Below are positions 1-9,322 of a DNA stretch of 64,000 bases, one piece after another (positions within the stretch are counted from its first letter, which is position 1; every line of letters begins with the position of its first letter). The stretch lies in the NCBI RefSeq assembly GCF_019511605.1, contig NZ_JAEUAV010000016.1:1-64000 (forward strand), given 5' to 3'. Source of the stretch: Paraburkholderia phenoliruptrix. GTDB taxonomy: Bacteria > Pseudomonadota > Gammaproteobacteria > Burkholderiales > Burkholderiaceae. A program made the translations under genes and the position numbers. The notes under the pieces were generated by a model. The model had not been told where the DNA came from and did no database searches. It saw nothing but the letters and a program-made list of their open reading frames with translations.

Positions 1-62
1 GCCCCTAAAAGCCCAATCCCCGCCGCCCCACTTTCGCGCCGGGCGACTTCCCGATAACCTGC

Positions 63-68
63 TAAAAT
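63..68 (+). promoter_or_regulatory. Putative -10 element for the ABC-F ATPase gene
   Basis: A TAAAAT hexamer lies about 40 nt upstream of the GTG start at 109, in a relatively AT-rich patch. The flanking context (ATAACC, one base, GCTAAAAT) recurs before potF at about 9121-9135, which suggests a common housekeeping -10 form in this genome. No convincing -35 is visible. A good Shine-Dalgarno (AAAGGGA, about 96-102) sits 6 nt before the GTG. Confidence 0.4.
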
Positions 69-108
69 ACTCGGTTTTTCGCCGATATCACATTCAAAGG
101 GACGCGCC

Positions 109-1701
109 GTGCTGTCTACTGCCAACATCACCATGCAATTCGGGCCAAAGCCCCTGTTCGAGAACATCTCGGTCAAATTCGGGGAAGGGAACCGCTATGG
201 CCTGATCGGGGCGAACGGCTGCGGTAAATCCACCTTCATGAAGATCCTCGGTGGGGATCTTGAGCCGAGTTCGGGCAACGTCATGCTCGAGCCGAACGTG
301 CGCCTCGGCAAGCTGCGCCAGGACCAGTTCGCCTATGAAGACGTGCGCGTGCTCGACGTCGTCATGATGGGCCACACCGAAATGTGGGCCGCGATGACCG
401 AACGCGACGCGATCTACGCGAACCCCGACGCGACCGACGACGACTACATGCACGCCGCCGAACTCGAAGCGAAGTTCGCGGAATACGACGGCTACACGGC
501 CGAAGCGCGCGCCGGCGAACTGCTGCTCGGCATCGGCATCGCAATTGAAGATCACAACGGCCCGATGAGCAACGTTGCGCCGGGCTGGAAACTGCGCGTG
601 CTGCTCGCGCAGGCGCTGTTCTCGAAGCCGGACGTGCTGCTGCTCGACGAACCGACCAACAACCTGGACATCAACTCGATCCGTTGGCTGGAAGACGTGC
701 TGAACCAGTACAACTCGACGATGATCATCATCTCGCACGACCGGCACTTCCTGAACCAGGTGTGCACGCACATGGCCGACATGGACTACGGCACGCTCAA
801 GGTCTATCCGGGCAACTACGACGACTACATGCTGGCGAGCACCCAGGCGCGCGAGCGCCAGCAGGCCGCCAACGCCAAGGCGAAGGAGCGCGTGGCCGAC
901 CTGCAGGACTTCGTGCGCCGCTTCTCGGCCAACAAGTCGAAGGCACGCCAGGCTACCAGCCGTCTGAAGATGATCGACAAGATCAAGATCGAGGAATTCA
1001 AGCCGTCGTCGCGGCAGAATCCGTTTATCCGCTTCGAATTCGAAAAGAAGTTGCACAACATCGCGGTGGTCGCGGAGAGCATTTCGAAGAAGTATGAGCG
1101 CACCATCTTCAACAACTTCAGCATCAGCGTGCAGCCGGGCGAGCGCATTGCGATCATCGGGGAGAACGGCGCGGGCAAGACCACGCTGCTGCGTGCTCTG
1201 CTCGGCAATCTGCAACTCGATCACGGCACCGTGAAGTGGGCCGAGAACGCGAACATCGGCTACATGCCGCAGGACACGTACGAAGAGTTTCCGAACGACG
1301 TCACGTTGATGGAGTGGATCGACGCCTACCGCAAGGAAGGCGACGACGAGCAGATGGTGCGCGGCACGCTCGGCCGCCTGCTCTTTAATGCCGACGACAT
1401 CCGCAAGTCGGTCAAAGTATTGTCGGGCGGCGAGAAGGGCCGCATGATCTGGGGCAAGCTGATGCTTGGCCGCCACAACGTGCTGATGATGGACGAGCCG
1501 ACCAATCACATGGACATGGAATCGATCGAGTCGCTGCAAATCGCGCTCGATAAATTCGAAGGCACGCTGATTTTCGTCTCGCACGACCGCGAGTTCGTGA
1601 GCGGCCTCGCGAACCGCATCATCGAAGTGAAAACGGACGGCACCCTGAACGACTTTGGCGGCAATTACGAGGACTTTCTGGCGAGCCAGGGCGTGCAGTA
1701 A
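109..1701 (+). CDS. ybiT: ABC-F family ATPase, YbiT type
   Basis: This is a 530-residue soluble protein with two ABC ATPase domains and no membrane segment, the plan of ABC-F translation factors, which bind the ribosomal E site and modulate elongation. The first Walker A (GANGCGKST) is near residues 34-42 with Walker [12 protein letters not shown] near 177. The inter-domain linker contains [10 protein letters not shown], typical of YbiT. The second Walker A (GENGAGKTT) is near 351, the signature LSGGEKGR near 437 and Walker [11 protein letters not shown] near 461. Length equals that of Escherichia coli YbiT as I recall it, and similarity is strong throughout. The start is GTG at 109 with AAAGGGA upstream. 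It appears monocistronic, closed by a strong terminator at 1748-1777. The exact stress role is not evident from sequence. Confidence 0.95.
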   Translation: MLSTANITMQFGPKPLFENISVKFGEGNRYGLIGANGCGKSTFMKILGGDLEPSSGNVMLEPNVRLGKLRQDQFAYEDVRVLDVVMMGHTEMWAAMTERDAIYANPDATDDDYMHAAELEAKFAEYDGYTAEARAGELLLGIGIAIEDHNGPMSNVAPGWKLRVLLAQALFSKPDVLLLDEPTNNLDINSIRWLEDVLNQYNSTMIIISHDRHFLNQVCTHMADMDYGTLKVYPGNYDDYMLASTQARERQQAANAKAKERVADLQDFVRRFSANKSKARQATSRLKMIDKIKIEEFKPSSRQNPFIRFEFEKKLHNIAVVAESISKKYERTIFNNFSISVQPGERIAIIGENGAGKTTLLRALLGNLQLDHGTVKWAENANIGYMPQDTYEEFPNDVTLMEWIDAYRKEGDDEQMVRGTLGRLLFNADDIRKSVKVLSGGEKGRMIWGKLMLGRHNVLMMDEPTNHMDMESIESLQIALDKFEGTLIFVSHDREFVSGLANRIIEVKTDGTLNDFGGNYEDFLASQGVQ

Positions 1702-1747
1702 ATGCAGTAAAGCCCGCTGGCCGGACCGGATCAGGTTCGCGAAAGAG

Positions 1748-1777
1748 AAAGCCCGCTTCTTCGAAGCGGGCTTTTTT
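1748..1777 (+). terminator. Rho-independent terminator after ybiT
   Basis: The arms AAAGCCCGCTTC and GAAGCGGGCTTT form a perfect 12-bp stem with a TTC loop, followed by more T residues. It lies 46 nt past the ybiT stop and before the aldehyde dehydrogenase gene, separating the two transcripts. Confidence 0.9.
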
Positions 1778-1882
1778 CATGGCGCCGGCCTCGCGCGTGC
1801 CGGGCGCGCGCCGCAAACACCGAGCCTTCGCGCGACGCTGGTTAGAATAGACCAACCAACATCCGAGCGAGGGGCGATCATC

Positions 1883-3307
1883 ATGAAGACCTACGACAAA
1901 CTCTATATCGACGGCAAATGGATCGCGCCGTGCGGCACCGGCACTATCGACGTGATCGACTCCGGCACCGAGCAGGTGATGGGACGCATCCCCGAAGGCG
2001 TCGAGGCCGACGCCGAAAGTGCAATTGCGGCCGCGCGCGTGGCCTTCGACGGCTGGGCTGCCACGAGCGCCGCACAGCGCGGCGACTATCTGGAGCGCAT
2101 CGCGGCGAACCTCAAAGCACGCACGGACGAGCTGGCCGCGCTGATCGCAGGCGAAGTCGGCATGCCGCTGAAGCTCACGCGCGCAATCCAGGTGGGCAGC
2201 CCCGTCTACAACTGGAGCGCGTATGCGCAGCTTGCGAGGAGCTTCGAGTTCGAGAAGCGCGTCGGCAATTCGCTGGTCGTGCGCGAGCCGGTCGGCGTGG
2301 TCGCTGCAATCACACCTTGGAACTATCCGCTCAATCAGATCACGCTGAAGGTCGCGGCGGCGCTCGCGGCCGGTTGCACGGTGGTGCTCAAACCGTCGGA
2401 GGTCGCGCCGCTCAATGCGTTCGTGTTGGCCCAGGCGATTCACGAAGCCGGGTTGCCCGCCGGCGTGTTCAACCTGGTGAGCGGTTACGGGCCGGTGGTC
2501 GGAGAAGTGCTGGCGAGCCATCCATCGGTGGACATGGTGTCGTTCACAGGCTCGACTCGCGCGGGCAAGCGCGTGTCGGAACTGGCGTCGGCGACGGTCA
2601 AGCGCGTTGCGCTCGAACTGGGCGGCAAGTCGGCGTCCGTCATTCTCGACGACGCCGATTTTGCCGCCGCCGTGAAAGGCACCGTGAGCGCGTGCTTTCT
2701 GAACTCGGGGCAGACGTGCTCCGCGCACACGCGCATGCTGGTGCCCGAAGCGCGCTACGACGAAGCACGCGCGCTCGCGAAACAGGCGGCCGAGAGCTAT
2801 GTGCCGGGCGACCCGCGCGATGAGAAAGCTCGTCTCGGGCCGCTCGCGTCCGCGGTGCAGCAGGCACGCGTGCAGCAGTACATCGCGAAGGGTATCGAAG
2901 AGGGCGCCGAACTGGTGACGGGCGGCGCGGGGCTGCCTGACGGCCTGTCGAAAGGCTTTTTCGTCAGGCCGACCGTTTTCGGCCGCGTGCATCCGAAGGC
3001 AACGATCGCGCAAGAAGAAATCTTCGGCCCGGTGCTGTCCATTCTGACCTACAAGGACGAAGAGGAAGCGATTCGGATTGCCAACGATTCGCCCTACGGC
3101 CTCGGCGGCGCGGTATGGGCCGGCAGCGACGAGCGGGCGCAAGCCGTTGCGCGCCGCCTGCGCACGGGCCAGGTGGACATCAACGGCGGCGCGTGGAATA
3201 TGGCGGCGCCGTTCGGCGGCTTCAAGCAATCGGGCTTTGGCCGCGAGAACGGCGTGTACGGTCTCGAGGAATATCTCGAGTTCAAGTCGATGCAATTCAA
3301 AGTGTGA
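1883..3307 (+). CDS. NAD(P)-dependent aldehyde dehydrogenase family protein
   Basis: A 474-residue ALDH-superfamily enzyme that should oxidise an aldehyde to the acid in the cytoplasm. Visible hallmarks are PWNYPL (oxyanion/cofactor region), [13 protein letters not shown] (cofactor loop), ELGGKS with the general-base Glu near 245, NSGQTCSAH with the catalytic Cys near 279, and EIFGPVLS near the C-terminus. The ATG at 1883 fits the family N-terminus (KLYIDGKW); the frame is open upstream but that stretch is not ALDH-like and includes the previous terminator. GAGGGG lies just upstream. Substrate cannot be fixed: it resembles betaine-aldehyde, gamma-aminobutyraldehyde and aromatic-aldehyde members. 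No pathway partner is adjacent. Confidence 0.92.
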   Translation: MKTYDKLYIDGKWIAPCGTGTIDVIDSGTEQVMGRIPEGVEADAESAIAAARVAFDGWAATSAAQRGDYLERIAANLKARTDELAALIAGEVGMPLKLTRAIQVGSPVYNWSAYAQLARSFEFEKRVGNSLVVREPVGVVAAITPWNYPLNQITLKVAAALAAGCTVVLKPSEVAPLNAFVLAQAIHEAGLPAGVFNLVSGYGPVVGEVLASHPSVDMVSFTGSTRAGKRVSELASATVKRVALELGGKSASVILDDADFAAAVKGTVSACFLNSGQTCSAHTRMLVPEARYDEARALAKQAAESYVPGDPRDEKARLGPLASAVQQARVQQYIAKGIEEGAELVTGGAGLPDGLSKGFFVRPTVFGRVHPKATIAQEEIFGPVLSILTYKDEEEAIRIANDSPYGLGGAVWAGSDERAQAVARRLRTGQVDINGGAWNMAAPFGGFKQSGFGRENGVYGLEEYLEFKSMQFKV

Positions 3308-3388
3308 TAAGCATGACCGGCGTCAATGTTCACGCGGATGCGGCCCGCGCGATCGCATGCAGATTGACCTGAAGCAACGCCGCGCGCG

Positions 3389-3430
3389 CCCGACGGACGA
3401 TTATCCACGCTTCGATAATCGTCCGTCGGG
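3389..3430. repeat. Perfect 17-bp inverted repeat directly before a start codon
   Basis: The arms CCCGACGGACGATTATC (3389-3405) and GATAATCGTCCGTCGGG (3414-3430) are exact reverse complements separated by an 8-nt loop (CACGCTTC). The right arm ends 6 nt before the ATG at 3437, so it covers the expected ribosome-binding site. No T-tract follows, so it does not look like a terminator. It could be an mRNA structure controlling translation or a DNA operator; the sequence alone does not decide. Confidence 0.9.
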
Positions 3431-3436
3431 TCCGCC

Positions 3437-4627
3437 ATGCTTCACTCTCATTCGTTTTCTCCGCTAGTCATTCGTGGCCGCTCGTTACTGCCCATCGTGC
3501 AGGGCGGCATGGGCGTCGGCATTTCGGCGCATCGTCTCGCCGGCAGCGTTGCGCGCGAGGGCGCGCTCGGCACGATCGCCAGCATCGACCTGCGCCACCA
3601 CCATCCCGATCTCGTCGAACGTTGCCGCGAATCGCCCGATCGCGCCACGCTCGAACAAGCGAATCTCACGGCGCTCGCGCGCGAAATCCACGCGGCGAAG
3701 AAACTCAGCGAAGGCCGCGGCATGATTGCCGTCAACGTGATGAAGGCAGTCAGCGCGCAGGCGGACTACGTGCGCGTTGCCTGCGAGAACGGCGCCGACG
3801 CGATCGTCATGGGCGCCGGCCTGCCGCTCGACCTGCCGGAGATGACGCAGGGCTACGACATTGCGCTCATTCCGATTCTGTCGGACAGCCGCGGCGTTGC
3901 GCTCGTGCTGAAGAAGTGGATGAAGAAGGGCCGCTTGCCCGACGCAGTGGTGATCGAGCATCCGGCGCACGCGGGCGGCCATCTTGGCGTGACCAACCTC
4001 GCGGACATGAACGATCAGCGCTTCGGCTTCATGCGAATTCTCGAGGAGCTGGAGGCCGTATTCGCCTCGCTCGGCGTGGATCGCAAACAGGTGCCGCTGA
4101 TTCTTGCGGGCGGCATCAACAGCCATGAGGCCGTGCGGGCGCTGCTGAACGCGGGCGCAAGCGGGGTGCAGCTCGGCACGCCGTTCGCGGTGACCGAGGA
4201 AGGCGACGCGCATCCGAATTTCAAACGCGTGCTGGCCGAGGCTGCGCCGGAAGACATCGTCGAATTTGTCAGCGTGACCGGTTTGCCCGCGCGAGCGGTG
4301 AGAACACCGTGGCTTACACGCTATTTGCGGCATGAGGCGCGCATTCGCGAGAAGATCGGCGCGCTCAAACATGCGTGCCCGACCGCGCTCGAATGCCTGA
4401 ACGTGTGCGGCTTGCGTGACGGCGTCGAAAAATTCGGGCATTTCTGCATCGACACGCGGCTGGCCGCCGCATTGCGCGGCGACGTGGCGAACGGCCTCTT
4501 TTTCCGCGGCAAGGAAGCGCTGCCGTTCGGCTCGGCGATTCGCAGCGTGCACGACCTCATTGAACTGCTGCTGACCGGCGTGGCGCGACCGGCTGTCGCA
4601 GGGCGCTGGGCGTTCTCGCTCGGTTGA
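3437..4627 (+). CDS. Nitronate monooxygenase / 2-nitropropane dioxygenase-like flavoprotein
   Basis: This 396-residue protein has the TIM-barrel FMN flavoprotein pattern of the nitronate monooxygenase family: the N-terminal IVQGGMGVGIS loop, a central IEHPAHAGGHLG segment carrying the family AGGH motif, and ILAGGI, then GASGVQLGTPFAVTEEGDAHP for the phosphate-binding region. Members oxidise nitronates with O2 or act as NAD(P)H:flavin reductases; enoyl-reductase FabK is related. The first ATG is 6 nt after a 17-bp inverted repeat, and no free Shine-Dalgarno is seen. The C-terminal third has several cysteines (CPTALECLNVCGL) absent from small family members, so the exact reaction is open. It stands alone between ALDH and ompW. 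Confidence 0.85.
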   Translation: MLHSHSFSPLVIRGRSLLPIVQGGMGVGISAHRLAGSVAREGALGTIASIDLRHHHPDLVERCRESPDRATLEQANLTALAREIHAAKKLSEGRGMIAVNVMKAVSAQADYVRVACENGADAIVMGAGLPLDLPEMTQGYDIALIPILSDSRGVALVLKKWMKKGRLPDAVVIEHPAHAGGHLGVTNLADMNDQRFGFMRILEELEAVFASLGVDRKQVPLILAGGINSHEAVRALLNAGASGVQLGTPFAVTEEGDAHPNFKRVLAEAAPEDIVEFVSVTGLPARAVRTPWLTRYLRHEARIREKIGALKHACPTALECLNVCGLRDGVEKFGHFCIDTRLAAALRGDVANGLFFRGKEALPFGSAIRSVHDLIELLLTGVARPAVAGRWAFSLG

Positions 4628-4696
4628 TGCGAGTCAAACTGTCGCGCGGCCTGAACTTCCACAATCCCCACATATCATCAATAACGGGGAAGGGAA

Positions 4697-5377
4697 ATGA
4701 AAGTCTCGCTCAGTAACACCGCCAGTAACACCATCAGTAGCACCATCAGGACCGCTGCAATTGCTTCCGCGCTACTGTGCGCAACGGCGCTGAGTGCGCC
4801 CGCGCATGCAGCGGGCGACGACTCGATGAGCGGCATTCACGCCGGCGACGTGCTCGTGCGTCTGCGCGCAATCAGCATCATGCCGAGCGTTTCGACGACG
4901 GGAACGCTGTCAACGCTGCATACCGACGTGAACAACGCGACCGTGCCGGAGCTCGATTTCACCTACATGATTCGCGACAACATCGGCGTCGAACTGATTC
5001 TCGGCACTTCGCGGCATCAGCTCACGTCGAGCATCGGCGGCTTGGGTGGCGTGAACGTGCTGCCGCCCACGTTGCTGCTGCAGTACCACTTCAATCACGC
5101 CGGGCGCGTGCGTCCCTATGTCGGCGCGGGTTTGAATTACACGCTGTTCTACAACAACGGGCTGCACGCCGGCGCTCAGCCGGTGTCGATCCGCAATCAC
5201 AGCTTCGGTCCGGCGCTGCAGGCCGGCGTGGACGTGCAGGTGACGAAGACACTGTTCGTCAACGCGGACATCAAGAAGATCTGGATGCACACTGACGCGT
5301 CGCTCGGCGCTCAGCCGCTCGGCCGCGTCAGCATCGATCCGGTGGTGGTGGGGCTTGGCGTCGGCATGCGCTTCTGA
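4697..5377 (+). CDS. ompW: OmpW family outer-membrane protein
   Basis: A 226-residue precursor with a signal peptide (hydrophobic AAIASALLCATALSA, cleavage likely after AHA near residue 38) and a small beta-barrel that should span the outer membrane as an eight-stranded OmpW channel for small hydrophobic compounds. Family features are HAGDVLVRLRAI after cleavage, PELDFTYMIRDNIGVELI, TLLLQYHF, RPYVGAGLNYT and the terminal aromatic GVGMRF, the usual barrel-assembly signal. GGGGAAGGGAA precedes the ATG by a few bases. It seems monocistronic and converges on the DUF1289 gene. Confidence 0.92.
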   Translation: MKVSLSNTASNTISSTIRTAAIASALLCATALSAPAHAAGDDSMSGIHAGDVLVRLRAISIMPSVSTTGTLSTLHTDVNNATVPELDFTYMIRDNIGVELILGTSRHQLTSSIGGLGGVNVLPPTLLLQYHFNHAGRVRPYVGAGLNYTLFYNNGLHAGAQPVSIRNHSFGPALQAGVDVQVTKTLFVNADIKKIWMHTDASLGAQPLGRVSIDPVVVGLGVGMRF

Positions 5378-5478
5378 GTGATGAACCGGCGCGTGGCGTA
5401 AGCCGCATCGCCGGGGCGGCTCGCCGAACCTTTCAAGGAGCGTCACAACAAACGGCTCAAGAAGCGCCCGGCGATCCC

Positions 5479-5682
5479 TCAGAGCTTGTCATTCTGGAAG
5501 CGCATGGCCGTGCCTTCCTGCTCGATGCGCGCCCACACGGCGCGCTTTTCCTCGTCGCTCAGGAACACCCAGTTCGACACCTCGCCGGCCGTGCGGCCGC
5601 AGCCTTTGCAGACTTCGTCGAAAAGTGTCGAACACACGCCAATGCATGGGCTGTCGGGAAGAGCGTGGAGATTGGAAGCCAT
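5479..5682 (-). CDS. DUF1289 small cysteine-rich protein
   Basis: A 67-residue protein with SPCIGVCSTLFDEVCKGCGRT, the four-cysteine signature of DUF1289, followed by EVSNWVFLSDEEKRAVWARI. The cysteines probably bind a metal, usually taken as zinc; function is unknown. The start was set at 5682 because the frame is open further upstream but the family begins a few residues before SPC. It lies 121 bp downstream of the phospholipase A gene, in the same direction. Confidence 0.85.
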   Translation of the reverse strand: MASNLHALPDSPCIGVCSTLFDEVCKGCGRTAGEVSNWVFLSDEEKRAVWARIEQEGTAMRFQNDKL

Positions 5683-5774
5683 CTGGAACCTTGCATCGGG
5701 AAAGCGGAGTGCCGCTATGTTAACCGATACGTAAGCGCGGCGTGGCGGCGGCCCCGGATGCCGATGGCCGTCGT

Positions 5775-5801
5775 CCGTCGCCCGTCGCCCGTCGCCCGTC
5801 G
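5775..5801. repeat. Short tandem heptamer repeat
   Basis: Three exact copies of CCGTCGC followed by a partial copy lie between the DUF1289 gene and the phospholipase A stop codon. They are non-coding in this position and a candidate for slippage variation between strains. Confidence 0.75.
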
Positions 5802-5803
5802 TT

Positions 5804-7165
5804 TCATCGCGCGATGCTGAAGCCAATGCGCGCCATCCAGTGCTGGCGGTTGTTGTAGTCGAGCAGATCTTCGCCGTAGCCGTTGAAATAGCCGGCCCAC
5901 AGATAGCCGCCCCACGCGCTGCCGAGCAGCTTCGCGAGCGGATAGGTAAATTGCGTGTCGATGCTGCCGTACCAGTGCTTGGTGCCTTTGCGCAGCGTGG
6001 TGGCCAACTGCCAGCCGTCGGGGCTGCCGTACTTGACCAGCAGGTCCACGTAACCGCGATAGGCCGCAATGTCGGGGTTGTTCTTCGTGCCGACGTAGTA
6101 GTAGATTTTCGGCGACACGGTCAGATGGTTCGCTGCCAGGTCGCCGAATTCCCACGTCGGGCGGATAAACGGCATGTTGATGCTGCGCGAATCGTCGCCG
6201 CCCTTGCCGTTCGATTCATGCGCAATGCCGGCCGCAAAGCCCATGCGCGTGAAGAAGGGACTGCGCCAGCCCGTGTCCGGCACGTAATAGAACAACTGCG
6301 GCGAGTAGGTGGTGTCGCGAAACGGCCGCGATTCCGCGGAGAGATCCCATATCGAGGTTTGCGTGTACGCGAAGTACAGGTTGTCGGTAAATGCTTTCGA
6401 GCGCAGATCGTCCGGAATGCGCAGGCGATACTTGAAGCTCAGTTGCAGCCGGGCATTGGTGTCGCCGTTGTGGCCGAAGGCGATATACATCGGCTCGTAA
6501 TAGGAGACGTGCGCGAAGACGCCGCGTCCGGTTGTCGACAGCGAGTCTCCGGGCGGCGAGATCGCGTCGCCCGTGGGGCCGTCGAGCGCGGCCGCCGTCG
6601 CTGCGGCCTGGGCGGGCGTGCTGGCCTTGCTCTCGTTGCGCTCGGCCTGCGCGATCGCATCCTGCTCGGGGCCACGATTGATCACGACGAGCGCCGGGGA
6701 AGCGTCAAAGCCAATCGGATCGATACGCACCTCCCCGCGTGCCGACTCGGGCCACGGCGCCGTGAAGCGCACCTTGCGGAACTGCCCCGGCCGCAGACGC
6801 AGCGTGCTGGGCACGCCCGCTTCGCGCGCGAGTTCAAGCGGCCGCGGAGACTGCTCACCGCCGCTCAGATTCACGCGCAAGGTCTGCGGCACGGTGACGG
6901 TCAGCGCAGTGCCGTCGTCGGCGGCATAGAGCAGCGTGATCTGCAGCGGCTCGTTGGCTGCGGCGATGCGCGCCGGCTGTAGCATCGAGACCGTGGCAGA
7001 CGCCTCGCCGCAAACCGCGCTCAACAAGGCCAGCGCGGCGAGGGCGCGAGCCGGCCCGCCGCGCTTTTGGTAGTTGGATGCCCGGCGGTGCCTCGCAAGG
7101 CTGCAGGGCGTGAAGCGGTCGAACAGAGCGGCAAGGAACGCGAGGCTGATAGCAACAAAATGCAT
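5804..7165 (-). CDS. pldA: Outer-membrane phospholipase A (PldA family)
   Basis: A 453-residue protein predicted to be a dimeric calcium-dependent outer-membrane phospholipase A1/A2 that hydrolyses phospholipids in the outer leaflet. The catalytic His-Ser motif is HESNG (His near residue 316, Ser near 318), followed by SRSINMPFIRPTW; YYEPMYIAFGHN and LQLSFKYRL are other family blocks. The N-terminus carries a hydrophobic ALAALALLSAV stretch ending GEASA near residue 57, so the signal peptide either has a long n-region or the true start is internal. The 140 residues before the barrel are longer than in E. coli PldA, as in other betaproteobacteria. It ends in aromatic-rich barrel strands (MARIGFSIAR). 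Confidence 0.9.
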   Translation of the reverse strand: MHFVAISLAFLAALFDRFTPCSLARHRRASNYQKRGGPARALAALALLSAVCGEASATVSMLQPARIAAANEPLQITLLYAADDGTALTVTVPQTLRVNLSGGEQSPRPLELAREAGVPSTLRLRPGQFRKVRFTAPWPESARGEVRIDPIGFDASPALVVINRGPEQDAIAQAERNESKASTPAQAAATAAALDGPTGDAISPPGDSLSTTGRGVFAHVSYYEPMYIAFGHNGDTNARLQLSFKYRLRIPDDLRSKAFTDNLYFAYTQTSIWDLSAESRPFRDTTYSPQLFYYVPDTGWRSPFFTRMGFAAGIAHESNGKGGDDSRSINMPFIRPTWEFGDLAANHLTVSPKIYYYVGTKNNPDIAAYRGYVDLLVKYGSPDGWQLATTLRKGTKHWYGSIDTQFTYPLAKLLGSAWGGYLWAGYFNGYGEDLLDYNNRQHWMARIGFSIAR

Positions 7166-7493
7166 AGGCTGTCGTCCGGAAGCGGGGGCTTGGAGTTCAA
7201 CGGCGCGACGCGTGTCGGGTAGGCATCATGCCCGATGCATCGCATTTCATCGGCTCGCCGGCTTTGGGGCGAGACGCGTGCAGATAGAAACGAGTAGAAC
7301 CGAATAGAAAAAACAGAAAACCTGGTGGCACAACAGGGCTGCCGCGATTGCAGCGCGGCCATTCGAATTACGGCAGCAGATGGCTGCGCCGCCGCGCGCA
7401 GCAGCGCGGCGCACACGTCAAGACCGACAGAATATTTACAAGTTCACTACGCCGCCCGCCGAAAGCCGGGTAGCTGCTGCCCGGCCTCGCGCC
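7166..7493. other. Intergenic region between mntH and pldA
   Basis: A 328-bp stretch with no convincing ORF. An AT-rich patch at 7280-7320 could hold a pldA promoter. Arms GCCGGG (7465-7470) and CCCGGC (7480-7485) form a 6-bp hairpin just past the mntH stop; on the minus strand it is followed by only three T, so it is at best a weak terminator. Confidence 0.5.
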
Positions 7494-8789
7494 TTAGTCG
7501 CCGAATGCGGCCTGCCACAGCAGCGCGCCGTTGAGCACGATGATGAAGCTCGCGGACATCCACGCGAGCACGAGCGGCACGCCGCGCACGCGCCAGCTTC
7601 GCATCAGGCGGGCATCGGACGCATAGCGGATCAGCGGCACCACCGCGAGCGGCAATTGCAGGCTCAGCACCACCTGGCTTGCGACCAGCAACTGATTCGA
7701 GCCTTGCTGGCCGAACATCGTCACGGCCACGAGTGCTGGTCCGATCGCGAGAGCGCGCGTGAGCAGTGCGCGTTTCCAGCGCGGCAGGCGCAATTGCAGA
7801 AAGCCTTCCATCACCGCCTGGCCCGCCAGCGTGCCCGTGACGGTCGCGCTCAGGCCGCACGCGAGCAGCGCTGCGGCAAACAGAATGCCGGCCCAGCGCG
7901 TGCCTAGCAGCGGCGCGATCAGACGATGCGCGTCCGCGAGATCGGTGACGTCGCGGTGGCCACTTGAATAGAACACGGCCGCGGCGACAATCAGCAACGC
8001 GGCATTGATCACGAACGCAAACAGAAGGGAGCCGATGGTGTCGATATTGACGACCTGCAATGCGGCCCGGATCTGCGCGTCGCTGCTCTCGGGGGCATGG
8101 TGCTTGACGAGCGACGAGTGCAGATAGAGGTTGTGCGGCATGACCGTCGCCCCGACGATGCCGGCCGCGAGCCACAGCATGCCCGCGTTGCGCAGCAGTT
8201 CGGGACTCGGCGCGGTGCCGGCCAGCGCCGCGTGCCAGTCGGGCCGCGCGAGCGCCAGTTCGATGACGAAGCACAGTCCGACGAAGCCGATCAGCGACGC
8301 GATCACCGCTTCGAGCTTGCGGCCGCCTTGCTGCTGGAGCGCGAGCAGCGCGAACGTGCATACGGCCGACATCAGCACGCCGACCGTCAGCGAGACGCCC
8401 AGCAGCAATTGCAAGGCGACGGCGCTGCCGACCACTTCGGCGACGTCGCAGGCGATGATCGCCACCTCGCTGGTAAGCCACAGGAAGATTGTGCGGCGGG
8501 GCCCCGAACGCTCGCGGCAGACCTGCGCGAGATCGCACCCGGTGACGACGCCGAGCCGCGACGACAGCCATTGCAGCAGCATTGCCATCAGGCTGGAGAG
8601 CACCACCATGCCGAGCAACTGGTAGCCGTAGCCGGCGCCCGCGCCGAGCGCTGTCGCCCAGTTGCCGGGATCGATATAGCCGACGGCGATCAGCGCGCCT
8701 GCGCCGACGAACGAGAACCAGTGCGCCGGTCCTCCTTGGGGCAGACGCGGGCGGCGGTTGTGGCGCAGCGCAAACGGATTGGTATTCAT
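7494..8789 (-). CDS. mntH: Nramp family divalent metal (manganese) transporter
   Basis: A 431-residue polytopic inner-membrane protein with the Nramp metal-binding motifs DPGN (residues 40-43, first helix) and MPHN (217-220, sixth helix). About eleven hydrophobic segments are visible. The family carries out proton-coupled import of Mn2+ and Fe2+, and bacterial members of this type are MntH. The start ATG at 8789 is the natural N-terminus. I could not see an MntR, Fur or Mn-riboswitch signature in the GC-rich upstream DNA. It is the only gene in its transcription unit as far as can be judged. Confidence 0.95.
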   Translation of the reverse strand: MNTNPFALRHNRRPRLPQGGPAHWFSFVGAGALIAVGYIDPGNWATALGAGAGYGYQLLGMVVLSSLMAMLLQWLSSRLGVVTGCDLAQVCRERSGPRRTIFLWLTSEVAIIACDVAEVVGSAVALQLLLGVSLTVGVLMSAVCTFALLALQQQGGRKLEAVIASLIGFVGLCFVIELALARPDWHAALAGTAPSPELLRNAGMLWLAAGIVGATVMPHNLYLHSSLVKHHAPESSDAQIRAALQVVNIDTIGSLLFAFVINAALLIVAAAVFYSSGHRDVTDLADAHRLIAPLLGTRWAGILFAAALLACGLSATVTGTLAGQAVMEGFLQLRLPRWKRALLTRALAIGPALVAVTMFGQQGSNQLLVASQVVLSLQLPLAVVPLIRYASDARLMRSWRVRGVPLVLAWMSASFIIVLNGALLWQAAFGD

Positions 8790-9107
8790 GGATGCCTGAG
8801 GTCAAGGACTGCCTGAATCCGCAAGGCGTGTGCCTGGAGGCAGCCGGCAGTCGCTGGCAAGCGGGCAGACGCCAGGCGCTGCATTCCCCCAGCGATGGCG
8901 GCTCGTGACTTGCCCGATGCCTTTGTCAGCCGCGAACCGCGCTTACGCGAAGCCCGGGCGCCCGCGCGGGCGGGACAGCCAAAGCGTCGCGCAACCGCCA
9001 CGAGGCAGTCGGCAAACCCGCCGCGCACCAACGCCCCCGAGTGCCGGCCGAGCGCCTCGCCCGGCTGCCGCCCGCTCGTCGCCTTGCTTCCCCGGCTTTT
9101 TTTCAGG
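8790..9107. other. GC-rich divergent intergenic region, mntH/potF
   Basis: Divergent promoters must lie between mntH (minus) and potF (plus). This part is very GC-rich and I see no ORF with a ribosome-binding site, no palindromic operator and no obvious -10 for mntH. Confidence 0.4.
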
Positions 9108-9135
9108 TAGACATGCGCCTATAACCCGCTAAAAT
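9108..9135 (+). promoter_or_regulatory. Probable sigma-70 promoter for potF
   Basis: TAGACA (9108-9113) and TAAAAT (9130-9135) are separated by 16 bp, a good housekeeping promoter. It implies a leader of roughly 180 nt before the potF ATG at 9323. That leader contains a run of eight T (9193-9200) but no strong hairpin in front of it. Confidence 0.55.
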
Positions 9136-9322
9136 TGCGCCCATTTTCCGCCGGCACGGCTTACGCTGTACCGTTTGCGCGACACTGCGGCATTTTTTTT
9201 GGTCCGCGCAATAATTGATGGTAGTTTTCGGGTTTTTCAGGGGAGCCGCAGGCGCAGCGTGGTCGCTGCATCGCGGCGTGCGTGAGGAGGGCCGGCTCGG
9301 GCCGGTCACATCGGAGAACGGG

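Noticed and set aside
94-1584. Long minus-strand ORF opposite ybiT
   Set aside because: It is antisense to a clear ABC-F gene, Arg/His/Val-rich as expected from the GC-rich complement of such a gene, and has no recognisable domain.
9193-9200. Eight-T run in the potF leader as an attenuator
   Set aside because: No stable hairpin precedes it in the expected position.
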